A stretch of 43,944 bases of DNA from Sedimentisphaerales bacterium. Its GTDB lineage: Bacteria > Planctomycetota > Phycisphaerae > Sedimentisphaerales > Anaerobacaceae. The notes beneath the pieces were generated by a model. It was not told the origin of the DNA. It was given only the letters and a program-made list of their open reading frames with translations, and did not search any database. Every line of letters begins with the position of its first letter. Position 1 is the stretch's first letter. Location of the stretch: NCBI GenBank assembly GCA_016931715.1, contig JAFGEF010000021.1, forward strand, positions 1 through 43,944, in the 5' to 3' direction. The translations under genes and the position numbers were made by a program. This document shows positions 24,759-33,205 of this stretch, in pieces.

Positions 24759-26830
24759 CCCATGCCTCCTCCAAACATATTAAACATACCTTGATTCTGC
24801 GTATTTTGGTTACGGCTTGGTTTTTTTCCATCTAACTGGTCTATGACAGATTGTCTTCGTTCTTTAATAAAAGGTTTAAGCGGCGGGGCACTCATTCCGA
24901 AGCCGCCCATACCAAAGCCGCCTCCGCCCATTCCGCCCATACCGATACCACCCATACCAAAGTTTCCAGCGCCAAATCCACCCATATTAAAACCGCCCAT
25001 TCCTGCTGATACTGCTGGCGTTACTGCTCGTGTTCCTTCAATACCAGTTTCAAACTCCTGATTAGAGTAGAATTTAAGAGTATCCGCTTCAACATATGGA
25101 CGTATTATTTTAACAAGTTCATCTATACGTTTTTCAATTACACCTTCGGTGAAACCACCATTTAACAATTGTCTTAGATATTGATGATACTTGTCCATGT
25201 ATGGTTGATGTGCCAGAATCCGTGTTACCAGAGGTCTATCCGCTGCAATCCCGGGCGGCGTTGGTTCGTCAATCGGGAAATCTGCAACATTGCCATTATA
25301 TCCTGTAACCAGCGTACCAAAAGCCATATTAAGGTCCCATGGAATTACTGTCAGTTTACCGTCGGCTTCATAAAGGTAATAATTGTGTGATACAGCGCCA
25401 TTATAATTATCAAGATGAACTATTAGAGATGAGACAGCGAGAAATTTCAGAAACGAGTCCACATCCAGAACTTGCTCTATCCGGGATGGAAACGTGTCAT
25501 CTGGAGATTTATTTAATACATCGAGAAAAAGGAACAAGGCGCTATAATCTGAATCATTCTCGTTTGTTTTAAGCGCCATTTGCTCTAACAATCCGCCGGG
25601 CATTCCGAAATTCATCCCCATCATTCCGCCGGGCATACCGTCACCGGGTACTGCTCCGGCAAATCCTTGAGGAAAGCCGCCCATCATCCCGCCGAAAGCT
25701 CCGGGGAATTGTGCTGTCTGGCCTTGCGCATCTGGTAGATTCGGTCCTGCCGGAAATCCACCCATCCAGTTAAAACCGCCGGGGAACTGTCCTTCCTGTC
25801 CCTGCGGCACCTGCCAATCAAATCCCTGAGGAAAGCCCCCCATCATTCCGCCGAAAGCCCCGGGGAATTGCGCCGTCTGACCTTGCGCATCCGGTAAATT
25901 CGGTCCTGCCGGAAATCCACCCATCCAGTTAAAACCGCCGGGGAACTGTCCGTCCTGTCCCTGCGGCATCTGCCAATCAAATCCTTCGGGAAAACCGCCC
26001 ATCATTCCGCCGAAACCGCCCATTAACGGCGCAGTTTGTGATGAAGCTATGGAATCATCAGACAGTAAATCAGTTCCTTGAAATCCTTCTCTTTGCAAGG
26101 CACGTATTAAGTTGCTCAGCGTCGTGCCGCCTATTTTGATATCAAGATTATTTGTTGCTTTATTTTCGGCAGTCTGAGGCATATTAGCCTGCTGCTTTTC
26201 GACGTCCTCTTTCGTCCAGTTTAAAGCTCCTGCCGTAGGCTCGGGTTTATAAAGATTGCCATTGGGATTCTTGAAGTTCCTGCGAAGGAAGGTTTTATCT
26301 ATCTGTTCAACAATCGTGTATAGTCCGAGGTGTGTTTCATTAACCCAGACATCTGCAAAAGCAGCACGCGGAGTGGGTAAATCCATCTCTTTGAATAACT
26401 CGTAGCCTATGATATCTCTAATAAATGATGGATCCATGAATCCATTATTCAGATTTAATTTTTTGATGCCGCGAAAAGTCTGGGCTGTGTTGAAAAAATT
26501 AAAATCGACCTTAATGGGCAGTCTGCCGCTGGTTCCCGCCGACATTAAAGACGAAAAACCCTTCGGGCGTATTGCTACATTTTGATAAAGCTCATCATCG
26601 AAACTGAAACTGGCTCTAATGTGCATATTTTCGTCTGCACTGTTTACAAGCTGTTTCCAGTCGTCTTCCCTGGTTTCTATGTGTATTTTGGCAACATGGT
26701 TTTTCGTGAACAGATCATCTGATAATTGTGGCGTTTTTACGAGTTTCTCCCGGTTATATGCCAGCCAGCATGCAAGAAGCGTCATAGAAGGCAATATGAC
26801 AGCAATAATTCTTTTCTCACTGAAATACAT
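24746..26830 (-). CDS. CotH-kinase-like exported protein with repeat insert
   Basis: About 694 residues. An N-terminal hydrophobic helix (I-I-A-V-I-L-P-S-M-T-L-L-A-C) acts as signal or anchor. A CotH-like domain follows (V-A-I-R-P-K-G, I-K-K-L-N-L-N-N-G, D-V-W-V-N-E-T-H-L-G-L-Y) and resumes with the hallmark D-N-Y-x4-H-N-Y-Y-L-Y and I-P-W-D-L-N-M-A-F-G. Between the halves is a Phe/Gly/Pro/Met-rich insert of roughly 150 residues with a tandem repeat. The C terminus is Gly/Met-rich. CotH proteins can phosphorylate other proteins. The ATG at 26830 has GGAAG 8 nt upstream and is preferred over 26857. First gene of the CotH-VTC-DUF4956 operon. Confidence 0.85.
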   Translation of the reverse strand: MYFSEKRIIAVILPSMTLLACWLAYNREKLVKTPQLSDDLFTKNHVAKIHIETREDDWKQLVNSADENMHIRASFSFDDELYQNVAIRPKGFSSLMSAGTSGRLPIKVDFNFFNTAQTFRGIKKLNLNNGFMDPSFIRDIIGYELFKEMDLPTPRAAFADVWVNETHLGLYTIVEQIDKTFLRRNFKNPNGNLYKPEPTAGALNWTKEDVEKQQANMPQTAENKATNNLDIKIGGTTLSNLIRALQREGFQGTDLLSDDSIASSQTAPLMGGFGGMMGGFPEGFDWQMPQGQDGQFPGGFNWMGGFPAGPNLPDAQGQTAQFPGAFGGMMGGFPQGFDWQVPQGQEGQFPGGFNWMGGFPAGPNLPDAQGQTAQFPGAFGGMMGGFPQGFAGAVPGDGMPGGMMGMNFGMPGGLLEQMALKTNENDSDYSALFLFLDVLNKSPDDTFPSRIEQVLDVDSFLKFLAVSSLIVHLDNYNGAVSHNYYLYEADGKLTVIPWDLNMAFGTLVTGYNGNVADFPIDEPTPPGIAADRPLVTRILAHQPYMDKYHQYLRQLLNGGFTEGVIEKRIDELVKIIRPYVEADTLKFYSNQEFETGIEGTRAVTPAVSAGMGGFNMGGFGAGNFGMGGIGMGGMGGGGFGMGGFGMSAPPLKPFIKERRQSVIDQLDGKKPSRNQNTQNQGMFNMFGGGMGWPF
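25671..26010 (-). repeat. 159-bp (53-residue) tandem repeat inside the CotH gene
   Basis: Two full copies (25671-25829 and 25830-25988) and a third partial copy starting at 25989 repeat with an exact 159-bp period. Each encodes 53 residues built from F-P-G-G-F-N-W, P-Q-G-Q-x-G-Q and Q-F-P-G-A-F-G-G. Differences between copies are few, mostly synonymous, so duplication is recent or maintained by recombination. Confidence 0.9.
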
Positions 26831-27058
26831 TTCAGCATCTTCCAATACTATAATCATTAATCATATATACGATATATAGACGGAGAAACCATCCTCGATA
26901 TTGCATAAAAATTGCTTGCGCTTAATTTTTTCTTTCTTAAACAATGAAGTTAAACTATTCAAGAATAAGCAGTTACAGCAATGCAGATGATTGTATGAGA
27001 CAGGCGAAAAAAACAGCGATTTTGACTCTGCTGCGGTATGTAAAATTTGGATTGTATT

Positions 27059-27202
27059 TTAACTGTTTTGATTTTCAGTTTTTGCTTTGTGGTTTTTTAT
27101 GCCATTGACAATATTTTTATATTGCCTAAAGCGAGCTGTGAATCGAAATACCAGATAAGCCGCTCCGATACTGCACATGATATATCTAATAATTTCTGTC
27201 AT
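27059..27202 (-). CDS. Small membrane-like protein upstream of CotH operon
   Basis: A 47-residue reading frame that is not part of any larger gene: M-T-E-I-I-R-Y-I-M-C-S-I-G-A-A-Y-L-V-F-R-F, then a basic tail ending T-E-N-Q-N-S. The first 20 residues could form one short transmembrane helix, followed by positive charges that would keep the tail in the cytosol. AAGAGA lies about 6 nt before the ATG. It lies 59 nt downstream of three heptamer repeats that resemble the Pho boxes in this window, and 228 nt upstream of the CotH gene. Function unknown; it could be a small regulator or subunit of the polyphosphate machinery, or chance. Confidence 0.4.
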   Translation of the reverse strand: MTEIIRYIMCSIGAAYLVFRFTARFRQYKNIVNGIKNHKAKTENQNS

Positions 27203-27263
27203 TTTTTCTCTTATACCACTAATTAATGTTCATATAGTAAAATAATGCTTGAGTATTAAATGC

Positions 27264-27292
27264 CTGTTTATGTTTTATTAGAATTGTGTTAA
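27264..27292 (-). promoter_or_regulatory. Weak Pho box facing the small ORF/CotH operon
   Basis: Reading on the minus strand, TTAACAC (27292-27286), CTAATAA (27281-27275) and TAAACAG (27270-27264) recur exactly every 11 bp. CTAATAA is identical to the second unit of the porin Pho box at 29904-29943. The orientation points toward the 47-residue ORF and the CotH-VTC-DUF4956 operon. The match is weaker than in the other three boxes. Apart from this box and the small ORF, the 592-bp gap 26831-27422 shows nothing else but a TTGACA at 27339-27344 that may serve phoB. Confidence 0.4.
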
Positions 27293-27431
27293 TATTCATA
27301 TAAATAAAGTAAAAATAGACAGATAATGAATTAACCGCTTGACAGGAATATCAAAACAGGTAAAAAAGTAGAAAATATAAAAGGCAAAAATGTATTTGTT
27401 TGTATTTTTTTACTTATAACGTGTGGTTGAA

Positions 27432-28115
27432 ATGGCAAAAGCAAAGATACTTGTAGTCGATGACGAAGAAGATATTCGCGAGCTTGTAGAATTGAACCTG
27501 TCTCATGAAGGATTTAAGGTGCTTTCATGCGAGACCGGCGAAGAGGCACTTGAAAAGGCCGGTTCTGAGTTGCCTGACTTGATAATCCTCGATTTGATGC
27601 TTCCAGGCATCGACGGGCTTGAAGTCTGTAAAAAACTCAAAAGCAACCTTAAGACTGAAAATATCCCAGTCGTTATGCTGACAGCCAAAGGTGAGGAAAC
27701 TGATGTAGTAACCGGTCTTGAAGTTGGAGCTGATGATTATGTTACCAAACCCTTCAGCGGCAAAGTGCTGGTTGCGAGGGTTCGCAGGCTGCTTCGCAAG
27801 GCAGATGTGAATACCGGAGATAAAGCTGTACTGAAAATCGGTGATTTGGTTATCGATCCGAACAGGCGCGAAGTCCTTGTCAAAAATAAACCGGTTGAAC
27901 TGACATTTACCGAATTCAACATCCTTCATGTTCTGGCAAAGAGGCCGGGTTTTGTGTTCACAAGATACCAAATTGTCGATGTTTTGCACGGCGGTGATTA
28001 TATTGTTACTGAACGAGCTGTTGATGTCCAGATTGTGTCACTGCGCAAAAAGCTTGGCACCTGTGGAAATTATGTTGAGACTGTCCGCGGCGTCGGATAC
28101 CGATTCAGGGATTGA
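27432..28115 (+). CDS. phoB: Phosphate response regulator PhoB
   Basis: A 227-residue OmpR/PhoB-type regulator. The receiver domain has the acidic pair in V-V-D-D-E-E, the phosphorylation site D54 in I-L-D-L-M-L-P-G and the conserved Lys in V-T-K-P-F. The winged-helix domain includes L-T-F-T-E-F-N-I-L, R-A-V-D-V-Q-I-V-S-L-R-K-K-L and V-R-G-V-G-Y-R-F. I use the ATG at 27432; an in-frame GTG at 27423 is possible, and neither has a clear Shine-Dalgarno. It is followed 6 nt later by phoR and sits between polyphosphate and Pst genes. It is the obvious candidate to bind the 11-bp direct repeats in this cluster. Confidence 0.95.
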   Translation: MAKAKILVVDDEEDIRELVELNLSHEGFKVLSCETGEEALEKAGSELPDLIILDLMLPGIDGLEVCKKLKSNLKTENIPVVMLTAKGEETDVVTGLEVGADDYVTKPFSGKVLVARVRRLLRKADVNTGDKAVLKIGDLVIDPNRREVLVKNKPVELTFTEFNILHVLAKRPGFVFTRYQIVDVLHGGDYIVTERAVDVQIVSLRKKLGTCGNYVETVRGVGYRFRD

Positions 28116-28121
28116 GCCATC

Positions 28122-29888
28122 ATGGTTAGAAAACGCTTATTGTGGCAGCTTTTTCCATCTTATTTACTAATCATGTTAGCCGTTCTAATCGCATCAGGAT
28201 GGTATGCGACTGATGTTTTCCACAGTTTTTATCTTGAACAGATTGCCGAAGTTCTCAGGGCGAGAACAACTCTTGTCCGGGCCCAGATTCTTCCATTTGT
28301 TGAAAAACAGGATTTCGATGAAGTTGACAGGCTTTGTAAAAAGCTTGGTTCCGAATCATCGACAAGAATTACAGTAATTTCAACTGCCGGACTTGTTATT
28401 GGCGATACGGACGAAGACCCTCTAAATATGCTCAATCATATGGATCGAGCAGAAATTATCGGCGCCATGGATAGTGATTTCGGAAAATCAATCAGAAGAA
28501 GTCCCACGCTCGGAATCGATATGATGTATGTTGCGATAAAACTCAAAGAAACCGACAGTCTTGGTTTCATACGCACTGCACTGCCGATTAGCGGCATTAA
28601 CAAAACATTGAATAATATTTATTCCAAGGTATTTTTCGGCATCTTTGCTATAGTGCTTTGTGCCGCTGTGATAAGTTTATATGTATCAAGGCGAATAACA
28701 AATCCTATAATAGAAATGCAGCAGATAGCCCATGACTTTGCCGAAGGAAAACTTGACCAGCGTGTTCCTCCGTATAACGCAGAATTCGGGATTTTAGCGG
28801 AATCTCTCAATCAAATGGCAAGACAACTAAATGAGAGAATAAAGACGATAACAGGCCAGCGCAATGAGCTGGAGGCGGTACTGACAAGCATGTCGGAAGG
28901 TGTTATTGCGGTCGATTCAGGCAGGCATATCGTCAGCATAAACATGGCAGCATCGAAACTTCTGGGCATCGAGCCGCAGCAGGCGTGCGGCCATAATATC
29001 GAAGAAGTCATTCGTAATGTCGAGCTTCTCGAATTTGTAAGAAAAACATTAGACAGTGACAAACCTGTGGAAGCTGAAATGCTGCTCAGGAATGAAGACG
29101 AAAGATTCTTTCAGTTACATGGCGCCAGTTTGTCGGATAACTTCGGCAAAAGAAGCGGGGCGGTGATCGTTCTGACTGATATGACCAGGATGCGGAGGCT
29201 CGAAAATGTCCGTCGTGACTTTGTATCCAATGTTTCACACGAACTTAGAACTCCTGTTACATCAATCCAGGGTTTTGTCGAGGCGCTGCGTGACAGGAAA
29301 ATCAGCGACCCGGTACAGGCTGGACGTTATCTCGATATTATCGCCAAACATTCTGACAGGTTAAATGCGATAATAGAAGATTTATTGACTCTCTCCCGGC
29401 TGGAGCAGGAAGGCGAGAGAAGGGAAATTACATTTGAAAAAGTTCTGCTCAAACCTGTTCTGGCTGCTGCAATAGAATTATCAGACACAAAAGCAAAGGA
29501 AAAAGAAATACAAATCAACCTTGACTGCTCTGAAGAAATTGAAATTAAAATTAATCCCACTTTGTTAGAACAGGCGGTGCTGAACTTAATAGATAACGCA
29601 ATAAAATACAGTCCGGCTCAAAGTAATATAAATATTTACGTCAAGAGAAACGAAAAAGATCTGTCCATTTCAGTTCAGGACAGCGGCTGCGGAATCGAGG
29701 AGAAACACAAGGCAAGAATTTTTGAAAGGTTTTTCGTAGTTGACAAGGGTCGCAGCCGCAAGCTGGGGGGCACAGGGCTTGGCCTGGCGATTGTAAAGCA
29801 CATTGCACAGGTTCACAGAGGTTTCGTTTCGGTTAGAAGCAAACCCGGCGCAGGAAGCACATTTATATTATACCTGCCTGTCGAATAA
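28122..29888 (+). CDS. phoR: Phosphate sensor histidine kinase PhoR
   Basis: A 588-residue membrane kinase. Transmembrane helices lie at about 9-29 and 168-188, enclosing an extracytoplasmic domain of about 140 residues. HAMP (190-242) and PAS (about 245-360) domains follow. The HisKA domain has H373 in V-S-H-E-L-R-T-P-V-T, and the ATPase domain has the N box L-I-D-N-A-I-K-Y-S, G1 D-S-G-C-G-I and G2 G-G-T-G-L-G-L-A-I-V. The large extracytoplasmic domain differs from E. coli PhoR, which lacks one, and resembles Bacillus PhoR. It is cotranscribed with phoB and presumably controls its phosphorylation together with PhoU and the Pst transporters. Confidence 0.95.
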   Translation: MVRKRLLWQLFPSYLLIMLAVLIASGWYATDVFHSFYLEQIAEVLRARTTLVRAQILPFVEKQDFDEVDRLCKKLGSESSTRITVISTAGLVIGDTDEDPLNMLNHMDRAEIIGAMDSDFGKSIRRSPTLGIDMMYVAIKLKETDSLGFIRTALPISGINKTLNNIYSKVFFGIFAIVLCAAVISLYVSRRITNPIIEMQQIAHDFAEGKLDQRVPPYNAEFGILAESLNQMARQLNERIKTITGQRNELEAVLTSMSEGVIAVDSGRHIVSINMAASKLLGIEPQQACGHNIEEVIRNVELLEFVRKTLDSDKPVEAEMLLRNEDERFFQLHGASLSDNFGKRSGAVIVLTDMTRMRRLENVRRDFVSNVSHELRTPVTSIQGFVEALRDRKISDPVQAGRYLDIIAKHSDRLNAIIEDLLTLSRLEQEGERREITFEKVLLKPVLAAAIELSDTKAKEKEIQINLDCSEEIEIKINPTLLEQAVLNLIDNAIKYSPAQSNINIYVKRNEKDLSISVQDSGCGIEEKHKARIFERFFVVDKGRSRKLGGTGLGLAIVKHIAQVHRGFVSVRSKPGAGSTFILYLPVE

Positions 29889-29903
29889 TTTCTTTTTTTT
29901 CAA

Positions 29904-29957
29904 TTAACATAATTCTAATAACACCCTGATATTTCTTTAACAATATGAAACTATATT
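29904..29957 (+). promoter_or_regulatory. Pho box and -10 of the porin gene
   Basis: Four heptamers recur exactly every 11 bp: TTAACAT (29904), CTAATAA (29915), CTGATAT (29926) and TTAACAA (29937). The last ends 8 bp before TATATT (29952-29957), a plausible -10. Direct (T/C)TAACA repeats with 11-bp spacing are the binding pattern of PhoB/PhoP-type regulators. Confidence 0.65.
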
Positions 29958-30036
29958 TACTGCATCTTGTTATGGTTTCTCCGGGGTGGTCTCGGTGAAG
30001 CAGATTAAACGTAATATAGTTTTGGGAGATGTACAG

Positions 30037-31323
30037 ATGACAAAAAATATTTTTAACTTGAAATGTATGTTGATAGCTGCCGCAATGATTTTTTGTTCGG
30101 TTTCAATTGGACGAGCCGGCTCTGAAGAAGCAGAAAACCTCAAAAAACAAATAACAGAATTGAGCGGCAGGATTACTCAGTTGGAAGCAAATCAGAAAAC
30201 CGATAACGAGGATAATCAATCGGAAAACCTTAAACTTCCTGATAGTCTGAAATGGATTGAAAAGGTAAAAATTTCAGGCGATTTCAGATATCGCCACGAA
30301 CATATAGATACCGAAACCGGTACAATCAACCCGGATTGGAAACTCGGACGAGATAGAGAAAGAATCAGAGCCAGATTGATGATTGAAGCTTTAATCAACG
30401 ATGAATGGGACGTTGGTTTCAGATTTGCAACAGGCGAAAGAAGCATTCTGGCAAGCGATGAAGATATGTTCGGAGACCCAATATCAGCAAACCAGACGCT
30501 TAAACAATATTTCTCCGATAAGGACCTCTGGATTGACCTTGCCTGTTTTAACTGGCACCCCACGTCAGTGTCGGGATTAAATGTATCCGGTGGTAAAATA
30601 AAGAATCCTTTTTATAGCGTTGGGAAAAACCAGCTAATATGGGATGGTGATCTGAATCCTGAAGGTTTTGGAGTCAGCCATAGTATTGATCTCAACAAAT
30701 CCGACAAGTTATTTTTTAACGGCGCCGGCTTATGGGTGGACGAAAGCAGCAGCGGAGCAGACACTTCTCTTTGGGGAGCACAGACTTATATAAAACATTC
30801 TCTGGAGAACTCAGATTATATTCTTGGCGGTGCAGGTTATTTAGATTATGGCAACATTCAGGGCAAAACGGATACGTACGATATCCTTGCCGGTAACACA
30901 GGCTCAGGTTCATGGGCGAGTGATTTTGATATTTTGGAACTTTTTGGTGAATATGGGACGAAATTAAAAGAATTTCCGGTATCTGTTTACGGAAGCTGGG
31001 TGAATAATCTTGTCGCAAGTTCCAACGGAGATACAGGTTTCATTGTTGGAGCTAAATTTAATAAAGCCGGCAAACCCGGCTCATGGGAGCTTTCCTACGA
31101 CTATAGGGAGCTTGAAGCCGATGCAGTTCCAGGAGCTTTCACCGACTCGGATTTCGGCGGCGGAGGCACAGATACCAGAGGTCATTGTGTCGATTTAACT
31201 TACCAATTGGCAAAAAATGTACAGATGTCAACAACATATTTCCAATCAGTAAATGATGGACAAAGCGGTGGATGCGATTTGGATTATAGAAGATTGCATG
31301 CTTCATTAGTTCTGAAATTCTGA
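30037..31323 (+). CDS. Outer-membrane porin, putative phosphate porin
   Basis: A 428-residue outer-membrane protein. A signal peptide (C-M-L-I-A-A-A-M-I-F-C-S-V-S-I-G-R-A-G) is followed by a short coiled coil (L-K-K-Q-I-T-E-L-S-G-R-I-T-Q-L-E-A). Repeated amphipathic strands follow, with aromatic girdles and a C-terminal Phe (L-V-L-K-F), the typical beta-barrel insertion signal. It resembles the putative-porin (Porin_5) family. I use the ATG at 30037 because GGGAG lies 8 nt upstream. Downstream of phoR and a four-unit Pho box, it likely admits phosphate under starvation; ion selectivity is inferred from context. Confidence 0.85.
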   Translation: MTKNIFNLKCMLIAAAMIFCSVSIGRAGSEEAENLKKQITELSGRITQLEANQKTDNEDNQSENLKLPDSLKWIEKVKISGDFRYRHEHIDTETGTINPDWKLGRDRERIRARLMIEALINDEWDVGFRFATGERSILASDEDMFGDPISANQTLKQYFSDKDLWIDLACFNWHPTSVSGLNVSGGKIKNPFYSVGKNQLIWDGDLNPEGFGVSHSIDLNKSDKLFFNGAGLWVDESSSGADTSLWGAQTYIKHSLENSDYILGGAGYLDYGNIQGKTDTYDILAGNTGSGSWASDFDILELFGEYGTKLKEFPVSVYGSWVNNLVASSNGDTGFIVGAKFNKAGKPGSWELSYDYRELEADAVPGAFTDSDFGGGGTDTRGHCVDLTYQLAKNVQMSTTYFQSVNDGQSGGCDLDYRRLHASLVLKF

Positions 31324-31340
31324 AATCTACAAATATATTA

Positions 31341-31383
31341 TTAACATTACGCTAACATAATATTAACAATTTAACACTATAAT
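31341..31383 (+). promoter_or_regulatory. Pho box and -10 of pstS1
   Basis: TTAACAT (31341), CTAACAT (31352) and TTAACAA (31363) repeat every 11 bp, with an extra TTAACAC at 31371. TATAAT (31378-31383) starts 8 bp after the third unit, the same geometry as at the porin gene. A start site from this -10 would fall in the Shine-Dalgarno (AAGGAG, 31385-31390), so the true -10 may differ. Confidence 0.65.
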
Positions 31384-31395
31384 TAAGGAGAAAAA

Positions 31396-32220
31396 ATGAA
31401 ATCGATAACTGTAAAAATTTTGATAACTTTCGCTCTTCTGGTTTCGACGAATGTCATAGCGCAGGAAAAGCTTCATATAGAAGGTTCGACCACAGTCGGT
31501 CCTGTTGCGGACGGTTTTGCAGAAGCATTTAAAAGCATGTATCCTGATACGGCAATAACAGTTAATAAGAGCGGCAGCGGAACCGGCGCAACTGCGTTAA
31601 TCGACGGTCGGTGCGATATTGCGACAATGAGCAGGTTTATGAAAGACACCGAATTCAAAGATGCCGTAGCAAAAGGTGTTTTTCCGGTTGCTCACGCAAT
31701 AGCTATGGACGGTATTTGTGTGGTAGTACATCCATCCAATCCAATTAATGCTTTAACAACAGAGCAGGTTAGAGATATTTACATCGGCAAAATAACAAAC
31801 TGGAAACAGCTCGGTGGTCCCGATACTCAGATTGTCGTTATCAGCAGGGACACCGAATCGGGCACATATGATACTTTCGAGACTTTTATTATGAAAAGCC
31901 AGAAAATGGCGTCTAATGTGGAATATGTCAACTCGAATCCGCAAATGTTTGCTCGCGTGCAAAGTACATCAGGAGCTGTAGGTTATGTTGGTTTCGGCTT
32001 TGTAAAAACGGGCGTAAAAGCTCTTACTGTGAATGGCGTGAAGCCATCAGTACAAACAATAATCAGTGGTCAATACTCGTTATCAAGACCTTTATACATG
32101 TTCACGAATGGTTATCCTAAACTCGGCTCGATGACTCATAAGTTTGTCACATTCCATTTGACGGAAAAAGGTCAGGAAGTTATCGAGGACAAAGGCTTTG
32201 TAGCCTTAACCAACTATTAG
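31396..32220 (+). CDS. pstS: Phosphate ABC transporter substrate-binding protein PstS1
   Basis: A 274-residue periplasmic phosphate-binding protein. The signal peptide ends near V-I-A-Q-E (cleavage about residue 22). Phosphate-binding loops are visible: I-E-G-S-T-T-V-G-P near 29-37, G-S-G-T-G-A near 60-65 and the S-R-D-T-E-S-G-T-Y segment. It lacks a lipobox and so is soluble in the periplasm, unlike the second PstS of this cluster. The ATG has an AAGGAG 5 nt upstream. It heads pstS1-pstC1-pstA1-pstB1. Confidence 0.95.
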   Translation: MKSITVKILITFALLVSTNVIAQEKLHIEGSTTVGPVADGFAEAFKSMYPDTAITVNKSGSGTGATALIDGRCDIATMSRFMKDTEFKDAVAKGVFPVAHAIAMDGICVVVHPSNPINALTTEQVRDIYIGKITNWKQLGGPDTQIVVISRDTESGTYDTFETFIMKSQKMASNVEYVNSNPQMFARVQSTSGAVGYVGFGFVKTGVKALTVNGVKPSVQTIISGQYSLSRPLYMFTNGYPKLGSMTHKFVTFHLTEKGQEVIEDKGFVALTNY

Positions 32221-32227
32221 AAAAAGC

Positions 32228-33205
32228 ATGGATAATATAAAATCAGAAAAAATATTGAAACCAGCGGTTGTATTCGAGCAGCCGCTGGTTCTTACTTTTA
32301 CACAGGATGTAAAAGGTTTTTTGTTCAGGTATATAGGCTCTTTTCTATTATTTTTATTCACATTCACATCTGTTTTTGCGGTGCTTCTGATTTTTTTATT
32401 TGTGACGCTCGAAGCATTTCCTTTCCTGACAAAGTTCGGCATTACAGATTTTTTAACCAGTACAGCATGGTATCCTGAAGCGAAGGATGGCGCCGAATTC
32501 GGAGCGATGGCTATCATAGTCGGCTCAATTTATGTTACAGCGATATCACTTGTTTTTTCTGTGCCTGTCGGTGTATTAGCATCTGTTTTTCTCAGTGATA
32601 TAATTTCATTCAAAATCAGGGGGATAGTAAAACCTATTATTGAAATACTCGCCGCTATACCTTCTGTTGCGTATGGCTTTTTTGCTGTTCTGATTCTGGC
32701 TCCATGGCTGCAAAAAAATCTTGGTTTCTCAAGTGGGACCAATGCACTGAATTCATCATTGCTTCTTTCGATAATGGCGCTTCCGACAATTATCAGTGTC
32801 GCGGAAGATTCTATTTCAGCATCGGGCAGAGAACTGCGTGAAGCATCTTATGCACTCGGGGCGACTCGTTTCGAGACAATGTTTAAAGTTGTAATACCAG
32901 CCGCACACAGCGGCATCATCGCAGGAATTGTTCTTGGCATGATGAGAGCGATAGGCGAGACGATGGTTGTCTGGATGGCTTCCGGCAACGCAGCACAAAT
33001 ACCAAATCCATGGTGGGATTTGTCCCAATCGATTCGTACAATGACTGCTTCGATAGCTGGCGAGATGGGTGAAACTGCCAAAGGCTCTGACCACTACAGG
33101 GCGCTGTTCATGATAGGTCTGCTTTTACTTGTTATGACGTTAATGCTTAATCTGGTAAGTGAGTATTTTTTAACACGGGCAAGAAAATCTTTGGGGAAAG
33201 TATAA
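32228..33205 (+). CDS. pstC: Phosphate ABC transporter permease PstC1
   Basis: A 325-residue permease with about six transmembrane helices. The cytosolic N-terminal extension (about 35 residues) is longer than usual. The permease signature E-A-S-Y-A-L-G-A-T-R-F-E-T (EAA loop, contacting PstB) and G-E-T-M-V-V-W-M-A-S-G are present. P-S-V-A-Y-G-F-F in the middle helices is typical of PstC. It starts 7 nt after pstS1 and is followed with no gap by pstA1. With PstA1 it should form the inner-membrane phosphate channel. Confidence 0.94.
   Translation: MDNIKSEKILKPAVVFEQPLVLTFTQDVKGFLFRYIGSFLLFLFTFTSVFAVLLIFLFVTLEAFPFLTKFGITDFLTSTAWYPEAKDGAEFGAMAIIVGSIYVTAISLVFSVPVGVLASVFLSDIISFKIRGIVKPIIEILAAIPSVAYGFFAVLILAPWLQKNLGFSSGTNALNSSLLLSIMALPTIISVAEDSISASGRELREASYALGATRFETMFKVVIPAAHSGIIAGIVLGMMRAIGETMVVWMASGNAAQIPNPWWDLSQSIRTMTASIAGEMGETAKGSDHYRALFMIGLLLLVMTLMLNLVSEYFLTRARKSLGKV

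Noticed and set aside
25671..26010. CRISPR-like array
   Set aside because: The 159-bp repeats are contiguous, in frame and encode the CotH insert, with no spacers.
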